A stretch of 64,000 bases of DNA from the NCBI RefSeq assembly GCF_001010805.1, contig NZ_CP011477.1, positions 620,001-684,000 of the forward strand. Direction: 5' to 3'. This DNA comes from Spongiibacter sp. IMCC21906. Its GTDB lineage: Bacteria; Pseudomonadota; Gammaproteobacteria; Pseudomonadales; Spongiibacteraceae. The position numbers and the translations under genes are program-made. This document shows positions 1 through 8,768 of the stretch, piece by piece; position 1 is the first letter of the stretch, and the number at the start of each line of letters is the position of its first letter. A model generated the notes under the pieces. That model ran no database searches, had not been told where the DNA came from, and saw only the letters and a program-made list of their open reading frames with translations.

Positions 1-1634
1 TCAAAGGTTTTGGCACCAAAGCGACTGACATCTTTCAGGGCTGTCCGGGTTTTAAAGGCGCCGTGTAGATTGCGATGGTCAACAATATTGGCAGAGATAG
101 CGCTGTTCAAGCCGGATACTCGGGCCAATAGGGCAGGAGAAGCCGTGTTGACGTCAACGCCTACCGCATTCACACAGTCTTCTACCACCGCATCCAGCGA
201 GCGAGATAAGGCTGTTTGTGATACGTCATGTTGGTACTGACCCACACCGATAGATTTGGGGTCAATTTTTACCAGCTCTGCCAAGGGGTCTTGCAAGCGG
301 CGGGCAATAGAGATGGCGCCCCGGATCGTTACGTCCAAATCGGGAAATTCTTTGGCGGCATATTCTGATGCTGAATAAACAGATGCGCCAGCTTCATTGA
401 CCATTACGCTGCTACAGTTCAGCTCGGGGTGGGCAGACAAAAGATCTTTAACAAAACGCTCGGTTTCCCGGCTGGCGGTGCCGTTGCCGATCGCGATAAG
501 AGCAACGTTATGTTTCTTGATCAGCGGCAACAAGGTCGCTGCAGACTCTGCGACTTTGTTTTGAGGCGGAGTGGGAAATATCGCGCAGTGATCCAGTACT
601 TTGCCAGTGGCATCAATGACCGCGACTTTGACGCCAGTGCGCAAGCCGGGGTCTAGGCCGATGGTGGCCCGAAGACCGGCGGGGGCGGCCAGTAACAAGT
701 CTTTTAAATTTTGGGCAAACACGTCAATGGCGCCTTGGTCTGCGCGCTCTCTGAGTTGTCCCATTAGATCGGTTTCTAAATGGGTATACAGTTTGATGCG
801 CCAAGTCCAGCGCACCACTTCTTTTAACCAGGAGTCTGCCGGGCGGTTTTCGTCACGAATATGCCAGTGCTCTGCCACCATGACTTCGCAGGGGCTGCTT
901 TGGCTTTCGTCGTCGCCGACTTTAATACTGAGGTTCAAAATTCCTTCGTTGCGACCTCTAAACATGGCCAAAGCACGATGGGAAGGGGTGTTTTTTAGCG
1001 GTTCGCTGTGCTCAAAATAGTCCCTGAATTTTTCGCCTTCTTGTTCTTTACCCGTCATTACAGCACTGTTTAAGCGGCCTTCCTCCCATAGGTAGCTACG
1101 CAGCCGGCTGAGCAGGTTGGCGTCTTCGCTAAAGCGCTCCATCAAAATATATTTGGCACCATCCAGTACCGCTTTAATGTCAGCAAAAGCCTGTTCGGGG
1201 TTTAAGTAATTCGCGGCTTCTGTGGCAGGATCTAAATTGGGATTTTCGTAAAGTGCATTAGCCAGTGGCTCGATGCCTGCCTCAATGGCAATTTGTCCCT
1301 TGGTGCGACGCTTTGGCTTATAGGGAAGGTAGAGATCTTCCAGGCGGCTTTTGGTGTCGGCTGATAGAAGTTCTTTCTCCAGCTCTGGGCTGAGTTTTTC
1401 CTGTTCGCGGATACTGTCGATAATCGTGCTGCGTCGGCTTTCCAGTTCTCGCAGGTAGGTCAGTCGTGTTTCCAGGTCCCGCATTTGGGTATCGTCCAGT
1501 CCGCCGGTGACTTCTTTTCGATAGCGGGAAATAAACGGGACGGTAGCACCTTCGTCCAGCAGGGCAATGGCGGCGCTGATTTGGCTTTCTTTAACGCCTA
1601 GTTCGTTGGCGATAATCTGCGATAGTGAATTCAT
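1..1634 (-). CDS. tex: Transcription accessory protein Tex (3' end outside the window)
   Basis: RNA-binding cytoplasmic protein implicated in transcription and stress tolerance. The reading frame opens with [13 protein letters not shown] at 1634 and stays open to base 1, giving about 544 residues of a family that is usually near 770. Visible parts are the N-terminal helical domain ([20 protein letters not shown] near residue 30), the YqgF/RNase H-like domain ([19 protein letters not shown] near 325), the family stretch [15 protein letters not shown] and the beginning of the helix-hairpin-helix region. The C-terminal S1 domain must lie to the left of the window. It is transcribed in the same direction as phaD and starts about 100 bases after it. 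The identification is firm; the gene is incomplete only because of the window edge. Confidence 0.95.
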   Translation of the reverse strand, partial: MNSLSQIIANELGVKESQISAAIALLDEGATVPFISRYRKEVTGGLDDTQMRDLETRLTYLRELESRRSTIIDSIREQEKLSPELEKELLSADTKSRLEDLYLPYKPKRRTKGQIAIEAGIEPLANALYENPNLDPATEAANYLNPEQAFADIKAVLDGAKYILMERFSEDANLLSRLRSYLWEEGRLNSAVMTGKEQEGEKFRDYFEHSEPLKNTPSHRALAMFRGRNEGILNLSIKVGDDESQSSPCEVMVAEHWHIRDENRPADSWLKEVVRWTWRIKLYTHLETDLMGQLRERADQGAIDVFAQNLKDLLLAAPAGLRATIGLDPGLRTGVKVAVIDATGKVLDHCAIFPTPPQNKVAESAATLLPLIKKHNVALIAIGNGTASRETERFVKDLLSAHPELNCSSVMVNEAGASVYSASEYAAKEFPDLDVTIRGAISIARRLQDPLAELVKIDPKSIGVGQYQHDVSQTALSRSLDAVVEDCVNAVGVDVNTASPALLARVSGLNSAISANIVDHRNLHGAFKTRTALKDVSRFGAKTF

Positions 1635-1738
1635 TACTCTTCAATTCTTTACGATGAAAACGGTGGGGCATTATGCAAAATGCAGGGCGTTGAAGCGAGG
1701 CTTGGTAGGGATTTTATGTGCTTTGAATAGGCTGATGC

Positions 1739-2377
1739 TTATTCACTTTGCACCAGCGCTTCAAACAAGGCGCAAGATTCATCATAAAAATATCTGAACT
1801 CGGGCCGCAAGTACGGTGCAACCAAGGACATAAGCTGAAAGACACCTTGATGGATCAGTATTTCGTTGCTGGCTTGGTGTTCTCGTAGTTGGCTGTAATT
1901 TAACCAAAACGTGAGGTTGAGTGCGATGCTGTCGCAGAGCCTGGCCAATTGGGTTTCGCTGATTTCCACAAAGCCTTGATTGAGCAGTTCGTCCATTACT
2001 GCTCTGGCGGCATTCACCTTGAGATCAAGCAGTTTGTTGAAGCGCCTGCTGATTTCTGGGTAGCGTTGCAGAAGGTCATTGAGATTGCGGTAAAGGTAGC
2101 GATGGTTAAATATTTGCTCGTATACGATGTAGAGATAAAACCATGCATCTTGGGCGCTGATGCTTTTTTGACTGGGAGCACCGAGAATATCTCGAAGTTC
2201 CAATTCGAAGGCGTCAAACAGTTCCGCGATAATTTCTTCTTTACCATGAAAATGGTAATAGAGGTTGCCGGGGCTAATATCTAATTCGTTAGCGATATCA
2301 ACGGTGGTGACGCTGGGTTCCCCTTCATTGTTGAATAGGGCCAGGCTGGTTAGTAGAATTTTTTCCCGAGTTTTCAT
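1739..2377 (-). CDS. phaD: TetR-family regulator, PhaD type
   Basis: DNA-binding regulator of 212 residues. The N-terminal helix-turn-helix (VTTVDIANELDISPGNLYYHF, residues ~23-43, with FHGKEEI following) matches what I remember of Pseudomonas PhaD, the regulator of phasin and polyhydroxyalkanoate genes, closely in both wording and position. The C-terminal ~150 residues are the helical effector-binding domain. It lies downstream of two phasin genes on the same strand, which supports a role in PHA granule metabolism. In Pseudomonas phaD sits with phaC1-phaZ-phaC2, but no synthase or depolymerase is visible here. It could control the phasins, the synthase elsewhere, or both. Confidence 0.82.
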   Translation of the reverse strand: MKTREKILLTSLALFNNEGEPSVTTVDIANELDISPGNLYYHFHGKEEIIAELFDAFELELRDILGAPSQKSISAQDAWFYLYIVYEQIFNHRYLYRNLNDLLQRYPEISRRFNKLLDLKVNAARAVMDELLNQGFVEISETQLARLCDSIALNLTFWLNYSQLREHQASNEILIHQGVFQLMSLVAPYLRPEFRYFYDESCALFEALVQSE

Positions 2378-2511
2378 TCTATAGAGGCTCCTCGTCTTCG
2401 CGAACTAAAGTGCCACGACTAAGCCGGTGGTGTCTATGAATTAGTTTGCTGAGGAAGCGGGAGGCGAGTTGGAGCTGAGCGACTATTAGACATAATCAAA
2501 GGAGAGAAGAA

Positions 2512-2543
2512 AGCGAACAGAGCAGTGCGGGTCTCTGTTCGCT
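2512..2543 (-). terminator. Hairpin downstream of the second phasin gene
   Basis: An 11-bp perfect stem (2512-2522 with 2533-2543) and a 10-base loop lie just beyond the stop of the phasin gene ending at 2552. On the minus strand the hairpin is followed by a pyrimidine-rich stretch rather than a clean T run, so it is a plausible but not ideal intrinsic terminator. Confidence 0.55.
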
Positions 2544-2551
2544 CTGGAGTA

Positions 2552-3019
2552 CTAAGCCTTTGGCGCGGCTTTAGCAGGTGCTTTTTTGGCAGCAACCTTT
2601 TTAGCGGCTACTTTTTTAACAGGCGCTTTGGCAGCGGGCTTATCCGCTTTGCTTAAAGAATCGACTTTTTTGCTCAGGGCATCAAGTTTCTTCTCTAAAC
2701 GCTCAAGGTCAGTAGCGCTAGCCGTGTGACCAAAGCCCAAGCTGGCACGCATTTTACTGATGCGCTCTTCGATAGAAACCGTTTTACCCAATGAGCTGGC
2801 TTCGCCGAATTTATCTTTAGCTTGTTCTTCGAGCTTATTGCCTTTGGAAACCAGCTCTTTGAAAAGCTTTGGTGTGTCTTTGCTGGCTTTTTCGTAACGT
2901 TCATGGGCTTCATCATAGGCACGACCATAGGCACCCAAGCCAGCCAACCAAATGCTTTTGGCGAGTTCACTTGCCTGTGACGTCACCTCTTTGAGGTTCT
3001 TTTTGCTGTCTTTGCTCAT
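2552..3019 (-). CDS. phaF: Phasin, PhaF-like with lysine/alanine-rich tail
   Basis: Polyhydroxyalkanoate granule-associated protein of about 155 residues. The N-terminal part is the amphipathic phasin domain (LAKSIWLAGLGAYGRAYDEA near residue 20), followed by a short coiled-coil segment (LERLEKKLDALSKKVDSL) and a basic tail made of AAKK/PAKA repeats. That tail is the PhaF hallmark, which in Pseudomonas binds DNA and helps partition granules. Here it is much shorter than in Pseudomonas PhaF, so the protein is intermediate between PhaI and PhaF. I chose the ATG at 3019 over the upstream GTG at 3031 because GGAG sits 6 bases before it. It follows the other phasin gene on the same strand with a terminator between them. 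Confidence 0.85.
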   Translation of the reverse strand: MSKDSKKNLKEVTSQASELAKSIWLAGLGAYGRAYDEAHERYEKASKDTPKLFKELVSKGNKLEEQAKDKFGEASSLGKTVSIEERISKMRASLGFGHTASATDLERLEKKLDALSKKVDSLSKADKPAAKAPVKKVAAKKVAAKKAPAKAAPKA

Positions 3020-3104
3020 GCGGTTCTCCACTGCACTTTACTGTTACCACGTTCCTTCATCGTAAGCTGAGCGCGAAGACATTGGGACGTGCGTAACGAA
3101 TGTG

Positions 3105-3137
3105 AAAAAAGCACGGTGGCCGTTAAGCGCACCGTGC
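3105..3137 (-). terminator. Intrinsic terminator of the first phasin gene
   Basis: On the minus strand an 8-bp GC-rich stem (3130-3137 with 3111-3118) is followed directly by six T (A run 3105-3110 on the plus strand). It separates the two phasin genes, so they are probably at least partly transcribed independently. Confidence 0.8.
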
Positions 3138-3205
3138 AAAAGAAGATCTAAAGACCTGGGTGGTGGCGATGCCAAAGGGGCAGCGCCGAAAACTTGCGGT
3201 GCGAT

Positions 3206-3643
3206 TTACTCGGTTACTGCGGCTTCAGCTTCTTCAGCCTTGCGAGAAATCGTACCTTTAACTTTGCTAAAGCTGCTGCGGAGATCTTTCATGCGATCTT
3301 CAACAGCGGCGTTGCTTTCGTTTTTCAATTCTTCAAACTTTGATTTAGCTTGAGTCTTGGTTTCTTCAATTTTTGAAGTCGCTTTAGACTTAGTATCTTC
3401 GAACATCGATACGGCTTCGCTTTGGACTTTCTCGCCACGGGTGACCAGTTTGTCAAAAATTTCGTTGCGCTTGCTGTAGAGATCTTTTGCTTTGGCTTCA
3501 GTTTCTTTCAGCTTTGATTCGGTTTGCTTCAGCAGGTCTTGACCTTGCTCATAAGCGCTACCTGCTACGCCAAGATTTGCGAGATATACTTCTCTGACAA
3601 ATGTGCTGGCTTTGCTGAAAACTTCGTTCTTTGCTGCCGCCAT
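3206..3643 (-). CDS. phaI: Phasin family protein, PhaI-like
   Basis: Granule-associated protein of 145 residues that coats polyhydroxyalkanoate inclusions. The phasin signature appears near the N-terminus (FVREVYLANLGVAGSAYEQG, residues 16-35). The rest is one long lysine/glutamate-rich amphipathic coiled coil (LLKQTESKLKETEAKAKDLY and similar), with no basic AAKK tail. GAGGAT lies 8 bases before the ATG. High charge and coiled coil alone are not specific, but the N-terminal signature and the neighbouring PhaF- and PhaD-like genes make the assignment solid. It is first in the minus-strand order phasin, phasin, phaD. Confidence 0.82.
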   Translation of the reverse strand: MAAAKNEVFSKASTFVREVYLANLGVAGSAYEQGQDLLKQTESKLKETEAKAKDLYSKRNEIFDKLVTRGEKVQSEAVSMFEDTKSKATSKIEETKTQAKSKFEELKNESNAAVEDRMKDLRSSFSKVKGTISRKAEEAEAAVTE

Positions 3644-3801
3644 AAGATAATCCTCTCATGTTGATATTGCGCGAAAAAAGGTTTGGGCGAATGGTCTGTG
3701 ACCAATTCGTCTCACTTGGCAGCTAAGATACGTAATATTTTTAGAATTAACATACTAGGAATAAACGAAGGGAATTGGAGGGCTGCGTGGCCCGCGCAAA
3801 C

Positions 3802-3828
3802 AAAAAAGGGCAGCCTAAGCTGCCCTTT
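3802..3828 (-). terminator. Intrinsic terminator of pckA
   Basis: A perfect 10-bp stem (3805-3814 with 3819-3828) with a CTAA loop is followed on the minus strand by a run of six T. It lies 35 bases past the pckA stop codon. Confidence 0.9.
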
Positions 3829-3862
3829 GGGATGTGACATGCTAAGCGTGTTGCATGAACGC

Positions 3863-5413
3863 TTAGCTTTTTGGACCAGCGGCAATAATAGCGTCGGAGA
3901 CGTCAAACTTGGTGATGTTCTCTTGGAACAGTTTTGCCAGTTTGCTCGCTTCGGCGTCGTATGCTGCTGTGTCACCCCACGCGTTACGGGGATTGACGTA
4001 TTTCTCGTCGACACCGGGAATCGCTTTAGGGATGGTTAAGTTAAGAATATCCAACTGCTCTGTGTCGGCACCGACCAGGGCACCGCTCTGGGCCGCTGCA
4101 ACAACGGCACGCGTGACCGGAATGGGGAAGCGTGAACCCGTGCCGCCAGCAGCGCCTGAACCGCCGGTCCAGCCGGTGTTGATTAGGTACACTTGGCTGT
4201 CGAAGTCTTCGATACGCTTCATTAACAGCTCGGCGTAGTCCCCGGCAGGGCGTGGCATAAATGGCGCGCCGAAACAGGTGGAGAAAGTGGGGTGGATACC
4301 CGCTTCTGCGCCTAACTCGGTGGAGCCAACCCGAGCGGTATAGCCGCTCAAAAAGTGAAATGCTGCCGCTTCTTTAGAGAGAATCGAGATGGGAGGCAGT
4401 ACACCAGATACGTCACAGGTAAGGAAGATAACGGTTTTGGGCTCGCCCGCGGCATTTTCGATAACGCGTTTTTCAACGTTCTCAAGGGGGTAGCAGCAGC
4501 GGCCATTTTCTGTGAGGGCGGTGTCATCGTAATCGGCGTGACGGGAGTTTTCGTCGATGACGACGTTTTCAACAATGGCACCAAAGCGAATGGCGTCCCA
4601 GATAATGGGCTCATTCTTTTGGCTCAAGTTGATTGTTTTAGCGTAGCAGCCGCCTTCGATGTTGAACACAGAGCCTTTGGCCCAGCCGTGTTCATCATCA
4701 CCGATCAGATAGCAGCTAGGGTCGGCAGACAAGGTGGTTTTGCCTGTGCCAGAAAGCCCGAAGAACAAGGTGGTGTTGCCTTCTTCGTCAACGTTAGACG
4801 AGCAGTGCATAGACATGACGTCTTTCTCTGGCAGCAAAAAGTTTTGCACAGAGAACATGGCTTTTTTCATTTCGCCTGCGTAGCGCATGCCGGCAAGCAA
4901 GACTTTGCGTTGGGCAAAGTTGATTAAGACACAGCCATCAGAGTTGGTGCCGTCCCGCTCTGGGTCACAGGTAAAACCTGCACAGTTAAGAATGGTCCAC
5001 TCTTCTTTGCTTTTGGGGTTGTACTTGCTTGGACGGATAAACATGTTGCGGCCAAACAGACCTTGCCAAGCAGTTTGTGTGTTCATGACAACGGGGATGT
5101 AATGGTCGTCGTGGGCACCTACGTGGAGGTGAGACACAAAGCGGTCATGCTCTGCCAGGTAATCTTCAACTCTAGTCCATAACGCATCGAACTTGTCGGC
5201 ATCGAAGGGGCGGTTAACGCTACCCCAGTCAATAGAGTCTGCTGTCGAAGGTTCTTTTACAATAAAACGGTCACCGGGTGAACGGCCGGTGCGTTTTCCG
5301 GTGGTGACAACCAATGCTCCGGTGTCTGCCAGTTGGCCCTCACCGCGGCTAAGAGCCTGTTCAATCAATTGGGCGGGGGATAGATCTGTATAAACGGTAG
5401 TTTCAGCGCTCAT
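3863..5413 (-). CDS. pckA: Phosphoenolpyruvate carboxykinase (ATP)
   Basis: Cytosolic gluconeogenic enzyme converting oxaloacetate and ATP to phosphoenolpyruvate, ADP and CO2. From [12 protein letters not shown] the protein is 516 residues, slightly below E. coli PckA (540). Visible motifs are the substrate-site [12 protein letters not shown] region near residue 40, the PCK-specific P-loop [13 protein letters not shown], the metal-binding DDEHGW segment and the ATP-site region [12 protein letters not shown]. The frame is open upstream to 5539, but those residues (from [11 protein letters not shown]) do not resemble the family; CAGGA a little upstream of 5413 supports the later start. It has its own intrinsic terminator. 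It sits next to hslO as in pseudomonads. Confidence 0.96.
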   Translation of the reverse strand: MSAETTVYTDLSPAQLIEQALSRGEGQLADTGALVVTTGKRTGRSPGDRFIVKEPSTADSIDWGSVNRPFDADKFDALWTRVEDYLAEHDRFVSHLHVGAHDDHYIPVVMNTQTAWQGLFGRNMFIRPSKYNPKSKEEWTILNCAGFTCDPERDGTNSDGCVLINFAQRKVLLAGMRYAGEMKKAMFSVQNFLLPEKDVMSMHCSSNVDEEGNTTLFFGLSGTGKTTLSADPSCYLIGDDEHGWAKGSVFNIEGGCYAKTINLSQKNEPIIWDAIRFGAIVENVVIDENSRHADYDDTALTENGRCCYPLENVEKRVIENAAGEPKTVIFLTCDVSGVLPPISILSKEAAAFHFLSGYTARVGSTELGAEAGIHPTFSTCFGAPFMPRPAGDYAELLMKRIEDFDSQVYLINTGWTGGSGAAGGTGSRFPIPVTRAVVAAAQSGALVGADTEQLDILNLTIPKAIPGVDEKYVNPRNAWGDTAAYDAEASKLAKLFQENITKFDVSDAIIAAGPKS

Positions 5414-5599
5414 TCTCTGCATTCCTGTTACGTGGTCCTGAGAGCAGCCGGTGAAAGCCGGATGGGATTCGAGGGTGGCTGGCAATTTGGGGCGGCCATT
5501 ATTACAAAAAATTCTCGTTCGCGCTAATGCCCCTGACAAGAGGGGCGTCAGTAGATCGAAATAACATGGTTTTTGAGTCTGTGATCTTGGGTATTTGAA

Positions 5600-6451
5600 T
5601 CAGTGCCGAGTTGCCTGATTGCTGTCAGGGCTGATGTTCCCCAGGTCTTGACCGGTAAACACGTAACGGCGATTACAAAACTCGCAGTGGGTTTCAATTT
5701 CATTCTGCTCTTCTAAGATGCTGTTGATTTCGTCCTCGCCTAGGCTGCGAATGGCATTTTCAAAGCGGGCACGAGTGCAGCTGCATTTAAAAGAGAGCCC
5801 TTTGGTTTCAAATAATCGTAGTGGGTCTTGATGATAGAGCCGATATAGCAAGGTTTCGGTGGGGGTGGATAACAACTCCTCTGTGGACACGGTATCGGCC
5901 AAGGTAGAGAGGTGTATCCATTGGGCCGGGTTAGGCTCTGTGCTGGGAAGCTCTTGGAGCATTAGCCCGGCAGCACGCTGACCATCGGCACTAATCCAAA
6001 GTCGAGTGGAAAGCTGCTCGCTTTGGCGAAAGTAGTTTTCTAAGCATTCTGCGAGAGAGTCCCCGTCCAGGCTCACAATACCCTGATAGCGGTTGCCTTG
6101 GCGGGGCTCTATGGTAATGGCCAGTTGACCCGTTCCAAGGAGGTGATGAAAATCTTTACTGATGGCCTGCTCGGCATTTTGGGCGATGGCCCGTAGTTCT
6201 TGCTTGGAGTTGGCCTCGGCCATAATTAATGGCACTTCACCGTTACCCCGCACTTGCAGAATTAAACTGCCCTCAAATTTTAAGGTGGCGCTAAGTAAAC
6301 TGGCAGCTACTAAAAACTCTCCCAGCAGTTTGGCCACGCCGGGGGGGTAATGATGACTGGCAAGAATGTCCTGATAGGACTGTTCAAGATAGACATGCTC
6401 GCCGCGAACATCGCATTCTTCAAAAAGAAAGCGCTGCAAAGAATCGGTCAT
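5600..6451 (-). CDS. hslO: Redox-regulated chaperone Hsp33
   Basis: Holdase chaperone activated by oxidation and unfolding, active in the cytoplasm. 283 residues against about 290 for the family. The N-terminal binding domain starts LQRFLFEECDVRGEHVYLEQ. The C-terminal zinc switch is complete: a CxC pair (FKCSCTRARF) and, about 30 residues later, CxxC (HCEFCNRRYVF). It is followed in transcription by pckA and preceded by hslR and the HAD nucleotidase, the same stress group as in Pseudomonas. Confidence 0.96.
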   Translation of the reverse strand: MTDSLQRFLFEECDVRGEHVYLEQSYQDILASHHYPPGVAKLLGEFLVAASLLSATLKFEGSLILQVRGNGEVPLIMAEANSKQELRAIAQNAEQAISKDFHHLLGTGQLAITIEPRQGNRYQGIVSLDGDSLAECLENYFRQSEQLSTRLWISADGQRAAGLMLQELPSTEPNPAQWIHLSTLADTVSTEELLSTPTETLLYRLYHQDPLRLFETKGLSFKCSCTRARFENAIRSLGEDEINSILEEQNEIETHCEFCNRRYVFTGQDLGNISPDSNQATRH

Positions 6452-6489
6452 AATTTCGGTGTCCGCTGTTGTTTACCGCCAGAGGGCGG

Positions 6490-6894
6490 TTAATCGTTTT
6501 GATTTTTAAATCGATGGATTTGTCGGCGCTGCTTTTTGTTGGGCCGCTCTGTGCTGATAATACCTGCCGCTTGGCCATAGGCTTTACGCTCGGCGGCCTT
6601 TTGCTCTCGCTCTTTGATGCTGGACGTGGTTTCTTCGTATAACAGTGCGGCCTCGGGTGCTCCACGACGCTGGTCTGAAATAGCGAGAATGCGCACTGTT
6701 TTGTCATCCCAGCCACAGCGAATTTTTAACTCGGCATCCAGTTCTACTTCTTTGCTGACTTTGCAGCGGGCGCCATTGTAATGCACTTTGCCGCCTTCTA
6801 TCGCCTGTTTTGCCAGGTTGCGGGTGCGGTAAAAACGCGCGGCCCATAGCCATTTGTCTAGACGAACTCCCGATTTAGGTGCCTGGCTACTCAT
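6490..6894 (-). CDS. hslR: Ribosome-associated heat shock protein Hsp15
   Basis: S4-domain RNA-binding protein that recognises stalled 50S subunits carrying peptidyl-tRNA. 134 residues, the normal size. The S4 core is visible at the N-terminus (VRLDKWLWAARFYRTRNLAK, then AIEGGKVHYNGARCKVSKEV), and the C-terminus is highly basic (PNKKQRRQIHRFKNQND). Its ATG overlaps the stop codon of the upstream nucleotidase (ATGA), so the two are translationally coupled. hslO follows after 38 bases. Confidence 0.95.
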   Translation of the reverse strand: MSSQAPKSGVRLDKWLWAARFYRTRNLAKQAIEGGKVHYNGARCKVSKEVELDAELKIRCGWDDKTVRILAISDQRRGAPEAALLYEETTSSIKEREQKAAERKAYGQAAGIISTERPNKKQRRQIHRFKNQND

Positions 6895-7568
6895 GATACT
6901 TTGCGACTCATGATGGGGAGAATCTCATCAAAGCCATGAATCGCGGGATAGCTTAAGGTGCTGGTGTCACGGATGGTTTGGCTGCTGTCGGGTTGTGTCA
7001 GAGTGAGTAGGTGACGAATACCAAATTTGGCGGCTGCATCCAGTACGGTGGCGGTATCGTCTATCAACAGGCTGCGGTCAGGATCAAAGGATTGCATTTT
7101 TTGCAGACGCTCCCAAAATTTTGGGTCTTCTTTGGGGGCGGCAAGATCGTGAGAGCTAACAATATGCGTCATCCATTTTTGCAGATCAGTTTGGCGCAGC
7201 TTTATATTTAAACCGCCTCGGTGGGCGTTGGTTACCAACCAGGTATCGCAATGGCTGTGGTGCAAGGCGCTGAGAAAACCGGCGGTGCTGGGGAATGGAC
7301 GAACCAGGTGGGCTATTTCTTCTTTTAAAGCGGTAATGTCCAGTTTGAGCTCTGAAGACCAGTAATCTAAGCAGTACCAGTTGAGTGAGCCGCGTTCAGA
7401 CATGATGCGATCTATTAGGGTTTGGGTAATGTCTTCGAGATCGCCGCCGTGAATGTCGGTATAGCGTTTGGGTAGGTGCTGGGTCCAGAAGAAATTGTCA
7501 AAATGCAGATCGAGAAGGGTTCCGTCCATGTCTAAAAGAACGGTGTCGATATCTTGCCAGTTGATCAT
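6891..7568 (-). CDS. yrfG: HAD-family GMP/IMP nucleotidase (YrfG-like)
   Basis: Haloacid dehalogenase-type phosphatase of 225 residues, probably a purine 5'-nucleotidase by analogy with E. coli YrfG, which is also the neighbour of hslR and hslO. The four HAD motifs can be read: the nucleophile DMDGTLLDLHFDN (residue ~13), the Ser/Thr motif LVTNAHRGG, the lysine in APKEDPKFW and the acidic motif LIDDTATVLDAA. The small cap domain lies between the first two. The stop codon overlaps the hslR start. The upstream 59-residue ORF ends 36 bases before this ATG, so it may belong to the same transcript. Confidence 0.88.
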   Translation of the reverse strand: MINWQDIDTVLLDMDGTLLDLHFDNFFWTQHLPKRYTDIHGGDLEDITQTLIDRIMSERGSLNWYCLDYWSSELKLDITALKEEIAHLVRPFPSTAGFLSALHHSHCDTWLVTNAHRGGLNIKLRQTDLQKWMTHIVSSHDLAAPKEDPKFWERLQKMQSFDPDRSLLIDDTATVLDAAAKFGIRHLLTLTQPDSSQTIRDTSTLSYPAIHGFDEILPIMSRKVS

Positions 7569-7604
7569 AGTCTGCCGCGCTCTTTAAGGCACGGCAGCAA
7601 GCGT

Positions 7605-7784
7605 TTAGCTTGCGGCACGCGCCCTTAATGCTTGAATTCCAACGGCGTCTCGCACTTCGATAAGCTCTGCATAATTGACGTTCAACCACCATTCAGTTTG
7701 GCATAGGCCGTATTGGTTGATCGCCTCGCGGGGCTGGCGAGACTCCGAAAACACTTGGGAGTACTGTTGTTCAGTTGACCCCAT
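7605..7784 (-). CDS. Small protein of unknown function (59 residues)
   Basis: A short minus-strand reading frame beginning MGSTEQQYSQVF and ending RARAAS. GAGGTGG sits 5 bases before the ATG, one of the best ribosome sites in this region, and the frame fills most of the space between the TetR gene and yrfG. The protein is acidic to neutral, with WW (residues 32-33) and one cysteine, and has no signal peptide or membrane segment. I do not recognise the family. Same-strand placement 36 bases before yrfG suggests co-transcription with the yrfG-hslR-hslO group. The evidence is the Shine-Dalgarno site and the context; conservation was not tested. Confidence 0.6.
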   Translation of the reverse strand: MGSTEQQYSQVFSESRQPREAINQYGLCQTEWWLNVNYAELIEVRDAVGIQALRARAAS

Positions 7785-7877
7785 TTTACCACCTCAATAA
7801 GTTTGAATCGCATAACTTACAGTAGCGTAATGGGTCTCTGGCGAAGTATACGGAGTATCGCCTATTTGCTGAAGTTA

Positions 7878-7913
7878 AAGCGCAAAATGCGAGCTTAATC
7901 ACATTTTGCGCTT
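7878..7913 (-). terminator. Hairpin downstream of the TetR gene
   Basis: A 12-bp perfect stem (7878-7889 with 7902-7913) with a 12-base loop lies about 40 bases past the stop of the minus-strand TetR gene. There is no T run on the minus strand, so it may be a weak terminator or an RNA-stabilising hairpin. Confidence 0.45.
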
Positions 7914-7954
7914 GGCGGTTTTGGGTTGGAGCTTGGGTTTAAGCTGGGGAAATC

Positions 7955-8560
7955 TTACAGGCGAAAGGTTTGCAGCATGCTGTTGAATTCTGCTCTGCTG
8001 GCAGGGTGCTGACGAAAAGACAGGACGAGGCGTGCAACGATGGCAATTAAGTCTTCCAGGTCCAGTGTCTTGTTGTGCTCGCGGTTATATTGTTTTAGCG
8101 GCTCGGCAAGGATTTTGTGCCAATGCTCAGACGATTCGTCGGAATATAAAAAAGGTGACGCTTCTGAGGCGTTAATGCCTGAAACCAAGTCGGCCTTGCC
8201 TTCTTCTGGCGGCAGGTACGTAGCGGCATACCAAATTGATTCATTAAGCAGCGTCGAAAAATCGACATCCATGCCCTGGAGGTGTTCTTCCAACTTGTGG
8301 AACATTCTGCTGCGCTCAACCTGTATCAGCGCTGCGATAATATCGGTCTTGCCATTAAAGTACCGATACACTGTTCTACGGGTGACATTCGCTTCTTGGG
8401 CAATGTCCTCAATGGTCGTTGCTTTTATGCCCCGAGTAACAAAACATTCTACGGCTGAGCGTAGAAGGATTTTTTTACCGGTTTCCAGATCGTCGACCCG
8501 CGCACCATTGCCCCATCGTTTTTTTGCTGCAGTCATTTTCTTACCACTACGTTTGTTCAC
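7955..8560 (-). CDS. TetR/AcrR-family transcriptional regulator
   Basis: 201-residue regulator with an N-terminal helix-turn-helix (TTIEDIAQEANVTRRTVYRYF near residues 47-67, followed by NGKTDIIAALI). The C-terminal ligand domain gives no clue to the effector. It is divergent from a FabH-like synthase gene, and the shared intergenic region carries an inverted repeat inside a likely promoter (8649-8677), which makes control of that gene a reasonable inference. The start is uncertain: a GTG at 8560 has GAGG 11 bases upstream, while an ATG at 8536 has only a weak site. The N-terminal 25 residues are basic and lie outside the usual domain. Confidence 0.85.
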   Translation of the reverse strand: MNKRSGKKMTAAKKRWGNGARVDDLETGKKILLRSAVECFVTRGIKATTIEDIAQEANVTRRTVYRYFNGKTDIIAALIQVERSRMFHKLEEHLQGMDVDFSTLLNESIWYAATYLPPEEGKADLVSGINASEASPFLYSDESSEHWHKILAEPLKQYNREHNKTLDLEDLIAIVARLVLSFRQHPASRAEFNSMLQTFRL

Positions 8561-8648
8561 ATTGATAATGCCTCAATCCTACCATGGCGTGTCTTATGAG
8601 TAGCAGCCGATCTAATACGGGATTGTACGTACTTTGCTGCTATATTCG

Positions 8649-8677
8649 TTGATAGTGACAGATTGGTCACATAAAAA
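8649..8677 (+). promoter_or_regulatory. Likely promoter with TetR-type operator in the spacer
   Basis: TTGATA (8649-8654) and TAAAAA (8672-8677) are separated by exactly 17 bases, and that spacer holds the inverted repeat GTGAC-N6-GTCAC (8655-8670). It is upstream of the KAS III gene and divergent from the TetR gene. The layout is what is expected of a repressor that blocks RNA polymerase; binding by this TetR protein is inferred. Confidence 0.5.
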
Positions 8678-8768
8678 AGACTCGGCAAATACTCACAAAC
8701 TTGAAAGGTGACGCCGAATACATAGCTAGGCATAATGCCATCACTTATTGGCTCAGGGGAGTACTTTG

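Noticed and set aside
4355-4927. 190-codon plus-strand frame inside pckA
   Set aside because: Antisense shadow of PckA; composition mirrors the codons of the real gene.
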